Assembly: GCA_017634595.1 (NCBI GenBank)
Contig: JAGBNC010000025.1
Span: forward strand, 43,318-107,317
DNA: 64,000 nucleotides
Source: Bacteroidales bacterium
GTDB taxonomy: Bacteria > Bacteroidota > Bacteroidia > Bacteroidales > UBA932
Direction of reading: 5' to 3'
Made by a program: the position numbers and the translations under genes. Positions 34,271 through 42,473 of this stretch are shown one piece after another (within the stretch, counting starts at the first letter, position 1; every line of letters begins with the position of its first letter). Below the pieces are notes generated by a model. That model was not told the origin of the DNA, ran no database searches, and saw only the letters and a program-made list of their open reading frames with translations.

Positions 34271-35947
34271 ATGAAAAGAATTATAGAATGTGTTCCCAAT
34301 TTCAGTGAGGGGCGCAACCGGGCGGTCATTGACCGCATCGTTGAGGCTATTGCATCCGTGGAAGGAGTCAAAGTGCTTGACACCGACCCTGGCGAAGCCA
34401 CCAATCGTACAGTTGTTACTTTTGTCGGAGAGCCGGAGCCTGTGCTCGAAGCGGCATTCCGAGGAGCGGAAAAAGCTGCCGAACTCATTGACATGAGGCA
34501 GCACCACGGAGCCCATCCCCGCAGCGGAGCCACCGATGTGCTTCCATTGATTCCCGTCGCCGGCATAACGCTTGAAGAATGTGCCGAACTTGCCCGCAAG
34601 CTGGCTGGACGGCTCTGGAAAGAGCTTGGCATACCATGCTATTGTTATGAATCCGCAGCATTCAAGCCCGAGCGCCGCAACCTGGCTGTCTGCCGCGCCG
34701 GCGAATATGAGGCCCTTCCCGAAAAAATGGCCGATCCCGACCGCAAGCCTGACTTCGGAGGGGAATGGAACGACAGGGCGGCACATACAGGAGCCACGAA
34801 TGTCGGCGCACGCGGTTTCCTTATTGCAGTCAACTTCAACCTCAATACCACTTCCACCCGCAGGGCCATGGCAATTGCTTTCGACGTACGCGAGAAAGGG
34901 CGCAAAGTGCTCAAAGACGCCGACGGTCAACAGATCTGGATACCCGGCACGCTCAAGGGGTGCAAGGCAATTGGTTGGTATATCGACGAATACGGCATTG
35001 CTCAGGTATCCATGAACATCACCGACATTGCCGCCACCCCCCTGCATACTGCCTTCGAAGAAGTCAGCCGCGCAGCAGCAGCCCGCGGCCTTAGGGTCAC
35101 CGGAGCCGAAATAGTAGGTCTGGTGCCCAAAAAGGTACTGATCGATGCTGGCAAATTCTACCTCGAGAAGCAGCAGCGCTCCCTCGGCATATCCGAAGAA
35201 GAGATCATCAAAATCGCCGTCAAATCAATGTCTCTTGATGACCTCAAGCCTTTCGACCCGAAAGAGAAGGTCATTGAATACCTGATGGAAGACCCTGCAG
35301 AGGCTGCTGTACGCGAGAGGCTCGTAAGGATGAGCGTGAAAGATTTCACCAAGGAGACGGCATCTGAATCGGCGGCCCCGGGGGGCGGCTCCGTGTCGGC
35401 GGCGATGGGCGCCTTCGGGGCAGCCCTGGCCACGATGGTTGCCAATCTATCATCCCACAAACGCGGATGGGACGACCGCTGGAAGGAGTTCTCCGACGTA
35501 GCCGAACAAGGCCAAGCCATCATAGATGAGCTTACTGCACTGGTGGACGAGGACACGGCAGCATTCAACCGCATCATGGATGCCTTGTCCCTTCCCAAAG
35601 GCACAGATGAGGAAAAAGCGGCAAGGGCCCAAGCCCTCGAAGCTGCCACCCTATATGCCGCTTTCGTCCCCCTGCGCACAATGGAAGCATCTTTGAAAGC
35701 ACTCCCGCTTGCCCTCGAAATGGCGCGGAAGGGCAACCCTGCATCGGCTTCCGACGCCGGCGTAGCAGCTCTTGCCGCCGTGGCCGGTATACGCGGAGCC
35801 AGGCTGAACGTACGCATCAACTCTGCCGGACTCAGCGACAAAAGCGCTGCAGCTCCCCTGCTGCAAAGGGCCGACGAGATTGAAGCAGAGGCAGTGAGAC
35901 TTGAAAAAGAAGTTCTAGAAGTAGTTAACAAGAATATCAATTTGTGA
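34271..35947 (+). CDS. ftcD: Bifunctional glutamate formimidoyltransferase / formimidoyl-THF cyclodeaminase
   Basis: A 558-residue two-domain enzyme of the histidine pathway. About 1-325 is the formimidoyltransferase (IIECVPNFSEGRN, HHGAHPRSGATDVLP), moving the formimino group from N-formimino-glutamate to tetrahydrofolate. About 345-558 is the cyclodeaminase (FTKETASESAAPGGGSVSAAMGAFGAAL), releasing ammonia and leaving 5,10-methenyl-THF. The same fusion is known in animals and many Bacteroidetes. It is the first gene of the hut operon and explains why no formimidoylglutamase (HutG) gene is needed. It overlaps hutU by 1 nt (TGATG). Confidence 0.96.
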   Translation: MKRIIECVPNFSEGRNRAVIDRIVEAIASVEGVKVLDTDPGEATNRTVVTFVGEPEPVLEAAFRGAEKAAELIDMRQHHGAHPRSGATDVLPLIPVAGITLEECAELARKLAGRLWKELGIPCYCYESAAFKPERRNLAVCRAGEYEALPEKMADPDRKPDFGGEWNDRAAHTGATNVGARGFLIAVNFNLNTTSTRRAMAIAFDVREKGRKVLKDADGQQIWIPGTLKGCKAIGWYIDEYGIAQVSMNITDIAATPLHTAFEEVSRAAAARGLRVTGAEIVGLVPKKVLIDAGKFYLEKQQRSLGISEEEIIKIAVKSMSLDDLKPFDPKEKVIEYLMEDPAEAAVRERLVRMSVKDFTKETASESAAPGGGSVSAAMGAFGAALATMVANLSSHKRGWDDRWKEFSDVAEQGQAIIDELTALVDEDTAAFNRIMDALSLPKGTDEEKAARAQALEAATLYAAFVPLRTMEASLKALPLALEMARKGNPASASDAGVAALAAVAGIRGARLNVRINSAGLSDKSAAAPLLQRADEIEAEAVRLEKEVLEVVNKNINL

Positions 35948-37983
35948 TGATTCCCGAAGACATCGAACGATTCAGGGCTGAAATACTGGAAGGCATACCC
36001 GAAGAGCTTCCGGCCCCCAGACCATACGACAGCGGCATCAACCACGCGCCGCGCCGCAAAGATATTCTCACTGATGCTGAGAAGGCCCTTGCCCTGCGCA
36101 ACGCCCTGCGTTATTTCCCCGCCAGGCACCACGCTGTGCTGGCGCCCGAATTCGCCGAGGAACTTAGGCAGTACGGACGCATCTACATGTACCGTTTCCG
36201 CCCTTCGTATGCAATGTATGCCAGGCCCATTGATGCCTATCCCGCCAAATGCAAGCAGGCCGCGGCCATAATGGCCATGATTCAGAACAATCTCGATCCA
36301 CGTGTGGCGCAACACCCTCACGAACTGATCATCTACGGCGGCAACGGAGCCATCTTCCAGAACTGGGCCCAGTACCGCCTTACAATGCAATACCTTGCCA
36401 CAATGACCGAAGAGCAGACCCTCGCGATGTATTCGGGACATCCTCTCGGGCTCTTCCCTTCACACAAGGACGCTCCCAGGGTGATTGTAACCAACGGCTT
36501 AGTCATTCCCAACTATTCCAAACCGGATCATTGGGAGAAATTCAATGCCATGGGCGTATCCCAATACGGGCAGATGACGGCCGGTTCCTATATGTACATT
36601 GGCCCTCAAGGCATTGTTCACGGCACCACCATAACGGTCATGAATGCAGCACGCAAGCAGCTGAGGGCCAGAGGCATAGAAGGAGACGACAGGAGCGGGA
36701 TGCTTTTTGTGACGGCAGGCCTCGGAGGCATGTCCGGCGCCCAGCCCAAGGCAGGAAACATAGCAGGCGTAGTGAGCGTGACTGCCGAAATAAACCCCAA
36801 AGCTGCAGAAAAGCGTTTCGAGCAGTCATGGGTTGACGAGCTCCACACCGAGCTCGACGAATTGATACCGCGCATAAGAAAGGCGGTGACTGACAAAGAA
36901 ACCGTATCGCTCGCATACGTGGGCAATATCGTTGACCTGTGGGAAAGGCTTGCCGAAGAAGACATCAATGTCGATCTCGGCTCTGACCAGACATCGCTGC
37001 ACAATCCCTGGGCCGGAGGCTATTACCCTGCCGGCTACAGCTTTGAGGAGTCGAAGCGAATGATGGCGGAAGAGCCGGAACGGTTCAAGGAGGCTGTGCA
37101 GGCATCGCTTCGCAGGCAGGTGGCCGCGATCAACAAACTCGCAGCCCGCGGGATGTATTTCTTCGACTACGGCAATGCCTTCCTTCTGGAAAGTTCCCGA
37201 GCCGGAGCAGATGTGATGCTGCCCGACGGCCGCTTCCGTTATCCTTCTTACGTCCAGGACATTATGGGGCCTATGTACTTCGACTACGGTTTCGGTCCCT
37301 TCCGCTGGGTCTGCATGAGCGAAGATCCTGCCGACCTTGCCAAGACCGACGATATTGCTGTAAGAGTCCTTACGGAGATGGCTGCCGAAGCTCCGGACGA
37401 GATTGCCGGACAGATGCGTGACAACATACGCTGGATACGCGAGGCCGGGCGCAACCATCTGGTGGTCGGATCGCAGGCCCGCATTCTATATGCCGACTGC
37501 GAGGGACGCACCAAGATTGCCCTTGCCTTCAACGAAGCTATACGCACGGGGAAAATCACTGCTCCCATAGTGCTGGGCCGCGACCACCACGATGTCTCCG
37601 GTACCGATTCGCCTTTCCGCGAGACCTCAAACATTTACGACGGGTCCCAGTTTACTGCCGACATGGCCGTGCAGAACGTCATCGGAGATGCATTCCGCGG
37701 TGCCACCTGGGTATCGATACACAACGGCGGCGGCGTAGGATGGGGCGAAGTAATCAACGGCGGGTTCGGAATGGTGATTGACGGAAGCGATGACTCGGCC
37801 CGCCATATACGCGAGATGCTGTTCTGGGACGTCAACAACGGCATCGCACGCCGCTCCTGGGCCCGCAACAGCGGCGCACGCTTCGCTATCGAACGGCAAA
37901 TGGCCCGCACCCCGGGGCTCCACGTCACCCTCCCCAATGACGCCGACGACCAACTTATCCTAAGCTCCCTGAAAGCCAAATGA
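35947..37983 (+). CDS. hutU: Urocanate hydratase
   Basis: A 678-residue NAD-dependent enzyme converting urocanate to imidazolonepropionate. I start it at ATG 35947, which overlaps the ftcD stop, rather than the GTG one codon earlier. It has the family's YGGNGAIFQNWAQYRL, MTAGSYMYIGPQGIVHGTT, GLGGMSGAQPKA and DQTSLHNPWAGGYYPAG. At 678 residues it is the long form, larger than the roughly 555-residue enterobacterial and Bacillus type. It overlaps hutH by ATGA. Confidence 0.96.
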   Translation: MIPEDIERFRAEILEGIPEELPAPRPYDSGINHAPRRKDILTDAEKALALRNALRYFPARHHAVLAPEFAEELRQYGRIYMYRFRPSYAMYARPIDAYPAKCKQAAAIMAMIQNNLDPRVAQHPHELIIYGGNGAIFQNWAQYRLTMQYLATMTEEQTLAMYSGHPLGLFPSHKDAPRVIVTNGLVIPNYSKPDHWEKFNAMGVSQYGQMTAGSYMYIGPQGIVHGTTITVMNAARKQLRARGIEGDDRSGMLFVTAGLGGMSGAQPKAGNIAGVVSVTAEINPKAAEKRFEQSWVDELHTELDELIPRIRKAVTDKETVSLAYVGNIVDLWERLAEEDINVDLGSDQTSLHNPWAGGYYPAGYSFEESKRMMAEEPERFKEAVQASLRRQVAAINKLAARGMYFFDYGNAFLLESSRAGADVMLPDGRFRYPSYVQDIMGPMYFDYGFGPFRWVCMSEDPADLAKTDDIAVRVLTEMAAEAPDEIAGQMRDNIRWIREAGRNHLVVGSQARILYADCEGRTKIALAFNEAIRTGKITAPIVLGRDHHDVSGTDSPFRETSNIYDGSQFTADMAVQNVIGDAFRGATWVSIHNGGGVGWGEVINGGFGMVIDGSDDSARHIREMLFWDVNNGIARRSWARNSGARFAIERQMARTPGLHVTLPNDADDQLILSSLKAK

Positions 37984-39467
37984 TACACTACATTTCCACT
38001 GAACATATTTCCCTCGAGCGCCTCAAAGAAATCATAGACGAACACTATACGCTCGTACTGTCAGAAGAAGCCAAGAATGCCATAATCAAATGCCGCAAGT
38101 ATCTGGACAGCAAGATGGAAGACATAGACCGTCCACTCTACGGCATAACCACCGGATTCGGCTCCCTGTACAACGTAACCATTCCCGCCGACGAGCTGTC
38201 ACGGCTTCAGCACAACCTTGTCATGTCGCACGCCTGCGGCTCCGGCGAGACAGTACGCCCCCAGATTGTCAAGTTGATGCTGTTCCTCAAGGCGCAGAGC
38301 CTGTCGTATGGTCATTCCGGCGCGCAGCTCATCACAGTGCAGCGCCTTATCGACATGTTCAACGAGGACATTCTCCCCGTGGTCTATCAGCAAGGGTCTC
38401 TTGGAGCATCGGGCGACCTGGCACCGCTTGCGCACCTGAGCCTTCCGCTTATCGGGATGGGAGAAGTTCTTTATAAAGGACAGATACGCTCCGCCGCCGA
38501 GGTTTGGGCCGAGAAGGGATGGGAGCCTATTACACTTCAATCCAAAGAAGGTTTGGCGCTGCTCAACGGCACACAGTTCATGAGCGCCCACGCCGTATGG
38601 TCTATTATCAAGAGCATGCGTCTCTCACGCTGGGCCGACCTCATAGGGGCAATGTCGCTGGACGCCTACGACGGGCGCATAGAGCCGTTCCTGCCGCTTA
38701 CCCACCATCTGAGGCCTCATCAAGGACAGATTCTCACCGGCGCCCGCTTTATCGAACTGCTTGAAGGAAGCGAGCTTATAAAGCGTCCCAAGGAGCACGT
38801 GCAAGACCCTTACAGCTTCCGCTGCATTCCTCAGGTACATGGTGCCGTCAAAGACAATATCCTGTATGTCAAATCTGTAATAGAGAACGAGATCAACTCC
38901 GCCACCGACAACCCCAACATCTTCCCCGACGAAGACATGGTCATATCGGCAGGCAACTTCCACGGCGAGCCTATAGCCATACCCATGGACGCACTTGCCA
39001 TAGCAATGTCGGAGCTTGCCAGCATCTCCGAGCGCCGCACGTATCAGCTCATCCATGGGCTACGTGGCCTTCCAAAATATTTGGTAGCAAACCCCGGGCT
39101 CAACAGCGGCTTCATGATCCCACAGTACACGGCAGCCTCGATTGTAAGCCAAAACAAAGGCCTCTGCTGGCCCGCATCCTGCGACTCCATACCTTCCTCC
39201 CAAGGACAGGAAGACCATGTAAGCATGGGGTCCAACTCTGCCACCAAACTGGTCCGGATTGTTGATAACACCGAGAGAGTGCTGGCCATCGAACTATTCA
39301 ATGCCGCCCAGGCCCTGGAGTTCCGCCGTCCGGCCAAGTCGTCACCGGCCATCGAGAGGGTATTTGAAGATTTCCGCAAGGAAGTGCCGTTCATCGACAA
39401 CGACACCTACATGCATCCCCTGATCGAGAAGGCCATCAGCTTCATCCATCAAGAGCAATATCTATGA
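37980..39467 (+). CDS. hutH: Histidine ammonia-lyase
   Basis: A 495-residue lyase removing ammonia from histidine to give urocanate, the entry step of the pathway. The self-made MIO cofactor triad Ala-Ser-Gly is present in GSLGASGDLAPLAHL. YGITTGFGSL, LLNGTQFM and SSQGQEDHVSMG are the other family blocks. Length is normal. It is coupled to hutU and hutI by ATGA overlaps on both sides. Confidence 0.97.
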   Translation: MIHYISTEHISLERLKEIIDEHYTLVLSEEAKNAIIKCRKYLDSKMEDIDRPLYGITTGFGSLYNVTIPADELSRLQHNLVMSHACGSGETVRPQIVKLMLFLKAQSLSYGHSGAQLITVQRLIDMFNEDILPVVYQQGSLGASGDLAPLAHLSLPLIGMGEVLYKGQIRSAAEVWAEKGWEPITLQSKEGLALLNGTQFMSAHAVWSIIKSMRLSRWADLIGAMSLDAYDGRIEPFLPLTHHLRPHQGQILTGARFIELLEGSELIKRPKEHVQDPYSFRCIPQVHGAVKDNILYVKSVIENEINSATDNPNIFPDEDMVISAGNFHGEPIAIPMDALAIAMSELASISERRTYQLIHGLRGLPKYLVANPGLNSGFMIPQYTAASIVSQNKGLCWPASCDSIPSSQGQEDHVSMGSNSATKLVRIVDNTERVLAIELFNAAQALEFRRPAKSSPAIERVFEDFRKEVPFIDNDTYMHPLIEKAISFIHQEQYL

Positions 39468-40813
39468 TTATCATCAACATAGGAGAACTCACCGGCATAG
39501 TCCCCGAGGGCACTTTGCGCAAGCAGGGTGCAGAGATGTCCGAGACCGGCACCATACGCAACGCCTGGCTCCGCATCGCCCCCGATGGTACCATCCTCGA
39601 CTTCGGCCCCATGGACGATTTACCCGGTGCCGGGCTGGAGATGGGCAGTTCTGATGTTTCTGGCTGTTCTGGTATGGGGATGGGCGGGCCGACATTGGCC
39701 CTTACGAACAGGAGGCCCGCCCACCCCCAGCCCGGCATCCCAACAGATAAGCAGGTAATAAATGCAGAAGGAGGCATGGTACTTCCGGCATTCTGCGACA
39801 GCCACACCCACATAGTATATGCCGGCAGCCGCCAAGGCGAATTCATAGACAAAATCAACGGCCTAAGCTACGAACAAATAGCCGCACGCGGCGGAGGCAT
39901 ACTCAACTCCTCCGACCTCCTCCACAACACAAACGAAGAAGAACTCTTCCGCCAGTCAATGGAAAGAGTACAGGAAATGATAGCCAAAGGCAGCGCCACA
40001 ATAGAAATCAAAAGCGGCTACGGCCTCAACCCCGAAGACGAACTCAAAATGCTTCGAGTCATACGCCGCATAAAAGACACCGTCCCCGCCACCATCAAAT
40101 CCACCTTCCTCGGCGCCCACGCCGTAGGCCGCGGCTACACCAAAGAACAATACGTCCAAGAAGTCATAGACATGCTGCCCCGTGCCGCAGAACTTGCCGA
40201 CTTCGTAGATGTATTCTGCGACGAAGGATTCTTCACCCCACAAGACACATCACGCATACTCCAGGCCGCAGCCCGGCACGGACTACGGCCCAAGATCCAC
40301 GCCAACGAGCTGGCAGAAAGCGGCGGAGTACAAATTGGCGTCAAATATAACGCCCTGTCAGTAGATCACCTCGAAAGAGCCGGGGATCCTGAAATAGAAG
40401 CACTTAAAGGCAGCGAGACCATGCCCACCATGCTGCCCGGATCGTCATTTTTCCTCGGCCTCCCCTATGGACGGGCCACAGACTTCATAGCCGCCGGGCT
40501 GGGGATTGCACTCGCATCAGACTACAACCCGGGATCCTCCCCTATGGGAGACATGCGTTTTGTCATGGCACTGGCATGCATACGCATGAAACTCACGCCG
40601 GTACAAGCCCTCAATGCAGTCACTCTCAATTCCGCATACGCAATGGGGGTGAGCCACCTTACTGGCAGCATCACCCCCGGAAAAAGGGCAGACCTCATAA
40701 TCACCCTGCCTGGGTGGACACTTGAGCGTCTGCCATATACTTATCAGACGCCTTTTATAAAATGCGTTCTCCTAAAGGGAGTTGAGTTCCAGACCTCTCC
40801 GCCACAGGCTTGA
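39464..40813 (+). CDS. hutI: Imidazolonepropionase with a long N-terminal insertion
   Basis: A 449-residue metal-dependent amidohydrolase opening the imidazolone ring to N-formimino-glutamate, the FtcD substrate. The metal site DSHTHIVYAG, IKSGYGL, the HAVGRGY segment, KIHANELAESGG and LASDYNPGSSP are intact. Between GPMDDLP and VINAEGGMVLPAF lies about 45 extra residues rich in Gly, Met and Pro, where relatives have only a few. Copy C of the palindromic element (39668-39736) supplies about half of this; the rest contains a second copy of one arm. The 3' end overlaps the convergent lipoprotein gene by 59 nt. Function is probably retained, since the insertion precedes the catalytic barrel. Confidence 0.94.
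   Translation: MIIINIGELTGIVPEGTLRKQGAEMSETGTIRNAWLRIAPDGTILDFGPMDDLPGAGLEMGSSDVSGCSGMGMGGPTLALTNRRPAHPQPGIPTDKQVINAEGGMVLPAFCDSHTHIVYAGSRQGEFIDKINGLSYEQIAARGGGILNSSDLLHNTNEEELFRQSMERVQEMIAKGSATIEIKSGYGLNPEDELKMLRVIRRIKDTVPATIKSTFLGAHAVGRGYTKEQYVQEVIDMLPRAAELADFVDVFCDEGFFTPQDTSRILQAAARHGLRPKIHANELAESGGVQIGVKYNALSVDHLERAGDPEIEALKGSETMPTMLPGSSFFLGLPYGRATDFIAAGLGIALASDYNPGSSPMGDMRFVMALACIRMKLTPVQALNAVTLNSAYAMGVSHLTGSITPGKRADLIITLPGWTLERLPYTYQTPFIKCVLLKGVEFQTSPPQA
39668..39736 (+). repeat. In-frame palindromic element, copy C (in hutI)
   Basis: The centre at 39691-39713 contains TTGGCCCTTACGAACAGGA, as in copies A and B. Arms 39668-39690 and 39714-39736 are inverted complements at 18 of 23 positions, with the inner 15 nearly perfect. 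The right arm also pairs with 39627-39648 (18 of 22), so the left arm seems to exist twice. The centre is read as TLALTNR here, a different frame from copies A and B. Confidence 0.85.
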
Positions 40814-42227
40814 GGCCGTAAATCTGCCAAGCCCTCGGGTGGAAATATGAATTGAGCCCACGCTCTACCTCATAGCCCCTGGCAGCAGCCCTGGCAGCTA
40901 CGCCGGAAGCAGCCTGATATACAATCGACTGGATAGTAATCTCATCATAGTCACCGGAATAAGTATCCTCCTCATACCCGGCAAACAGCAGATTCAGTCC
41001 ATACGAAGTATAGGCGAAGCTCAGTTCATGTGGTGCGGTAACATTGAAAGCAATGTCATCATTGTATAAATACTGATCATCACACATCATCAGCTTTATC
41101 CAAATGATAGTAGTCTGGGTATCATCTTTATAAGTACCGGCAACGACCTGACCGCTATAGATACTGTACACAGCTTTTGCGGCATCATACTCTCCATACA
41201 ATTCGACATTGGATGCAATACCAAAACTGTCAGCCGTAAGTACCACAGGGCCGTTCTGGGAATCAGCCGAAGGAGCTATCTTCACCAGATTGCTATAAGG
41301 TCCCAGTCCCTCACTTTCGTATTTAGACTTGCTGCTGATCAAGTAAGCGCCTGTCAGATCGCGGTCAATCTCTTCAGTAGTAGCACCCTCAGGGAATACC
41401 ACCTCGGCAGCCGGCATGTTGATACGGGTATTGCGCTTGATCTCAATGCTTGAAGAGTATGAAAGGCTGAACTCATTGAATTCCTCATCCAGCACCCAAA
41501 CGGTAAATCCCTGGCTAAGGGCGACGGGTGGCAGGACGATCCAGAAATCTGTGGCGTGCACTGCATCGGCGCCAAGCAGGACAGGACTGCTGGTGCAATC
41601 TACAAATGCATAGGCCTTTGTGTCAGTATCAGCAAACTTAAACTCAGGTTCCGCACCGGGAGCAATGGTCACTGTAGCGCTGCCGGACAGCGGCTCTTCG
41701 GCCTTGGAATCGACCTCAATAGCAGCTACGGACACATTCTCTCCATAGAGTTTAAGGTGCAGATAACCACCGATATTATAGAAGAACAAGTTCTCATCGG
41801 CCGATGCCGCAACCATAGGGTTGGACTTGGGACCGAAGGAATTGACGGCATAAGTCTGGGAACCAGGGAAAGTAAAGTTTATTACTCCTTCACTAGTAAC
41901 TGCATTGCTCGCATCATAGGGATAGATGGCATACACATTATTCAAGGCTTCGGAATCAAAACCCGAACGTACCACCTTAAAATCACCGGCACGGTCACCA
42001 TCCGCACCCGTGAACTCGGCAATGAAGCTGGTCTTGCTCTTGTTGAAGAGATTAATGGAATCTTTAGCATTCCAATACACATTCAGATCCTCTCCGGTAT
42101 AAAGCTTAGTGCTCTTGACTCCTTCAACTGAAGCGTGGAACAGAGGGTAAGACTTAACCTGATCAATCTTGGTGCTGCATGACACTGCCAGTGCCGCTAC
42201 CGCACAAAACAAAAATGCTCTTCTCAT
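40755..42227 (-). CDS. Fimbrillin-like lipoprotein
   Basis: A 490-residue lipoprotein (MRRAFLFCAVAALAVSC, Cys17). I start it at 42227, 2 nt after the stop of smORF 3; an in-frame ATG at 42239 lies inside smORF 3. About 25-290 is a fimbrillin-like beta-sandwich (TKLYTGEDLNVYWNAKDSINLFNKS, NNVYAIYPYD, FFYNIGGYLHLKLYG), the same general type as the N-termini of the proteins at 20167 and 21903. The C-terminal 190 residues, beginning about ITGAYLISSKSKY, are a second beta-rich region I cannot name. No catalytic motif is seen. Its last 59 nt overlap hutI tail to tail. Confidence 0.8.
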   Translation of the reverse strand: MRRAFLFCAVAALAVSCSTKIDQVKSYPLFHASVEGVKSTKLYTGEDLNVYWNAKDSINLFNKSKTSFIAEFTGADGDRAGDFKVVRSGFDSEALNNVYAIYPYDASNAVTSEGVINFTFPGSQTYAVNSFGPKSNPMVAASADENLFFYNIGGYLHLKLYGENVSVAAIEVDSKAEEPLSGSATVTIAPGAEPEFKFADTDTKAYAFVDCTSSPVLLGADAVHATDFWIVLPPVALSQGFTVWVLDEEFNEFSLSYSSSIEIKRNTRINMPAAEVVFPEGATTEEIDRDLTGAYLISSKSKYESEGLGPYSNLVKIAPSADSQNGPVVLTADSFGIASNVELYGEYDAAKAVYSIYSGQVVAGTYKDDTQTTIIWIKLMMCDDQYLYNDDIAFNVTAPHELSFAYTSYGLNLLFAGYEEDTYSGDYDEITIQSIVYQAASGVAARAAARGYEVERGLNSYFHPRAWQIYGLKPVAERSGTQLPLGERIL

Positions 42228-42229
42228 AG

Positions 42230-42379
42230 CTAGTCCCATTGATAATTAGTTAGATCATCCAAGATCGTCTCCGTATTGGGCGACGAATCCAAAATCACGT
42301 CCGTAAGAGAGTACGGACAGAACTCACAGTCGGGCGCAGCATACCGCGAAGGGACGCCGCTGAACTTGATTTTCTCCAT
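42230..42379 (-). CDS. Small Cys-containing protein before a fimbrillin-like gene (smORF 3)
   Basis: A 49-codon ORF from ATG (42379) to TAG (42230). It begins MEKIKFSGVPSRYAAPDCEF, continues CPYSLTDVILDSSP and ends NYQWD. It is the first gene after a clear promoter, and its stop lies 2 nt before the lipoprotein start, so the two are almost surely translated together. Layout matches smORFs 1 and 2. It has two Cys four residues apart, which the others lack. The presence of such an ORF in a transcript of just two genes argues that it is a real gene, not chance. Function unknown. Confidence 0.65.
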   Translation of the reverse strand: MEKIKFSGVPSRYAAPDCEFCPYSLTDVILDSSPNTETILDDLTNYQWD

Positions 42380-42411
42380 AGGGCAGAAACAATAATTATT
42401 ACACTACGCCC

Positions 42412-42419
42412 CAAATATA
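42412..42419 (-). promoter_or_regulatory. -7 element for smORF 3 and the fimbrillin-like gene
   Basis: TATATTTG on the minus strand fits TAnnTTTG and lies 32 nt before the smORF 3 start. A standard -33 TTG at the usual spacing is not evident. Confidence 0.6.
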
Positions 42420-42473
42420 GAAAAAAAATTCAATCGGCGCCCCTTTAGCGCGTAAAAATCAATGGTTCGGAAC

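Noticed and set aside
34166-35047. Upstream extension of the YitT-type gene (open frame to 35047)
   Set aside because: It is antisense to ftcD and has no YitT-like content; a good start with a normal N-terminus lies at 34165.
5641-39713. Treating GPYEQE as a conserved protein motif
   Set aside because: It is read in a different frame in hutI, and the DNA around it forms inverted repeats, so the unit is a DNA or RNA element.
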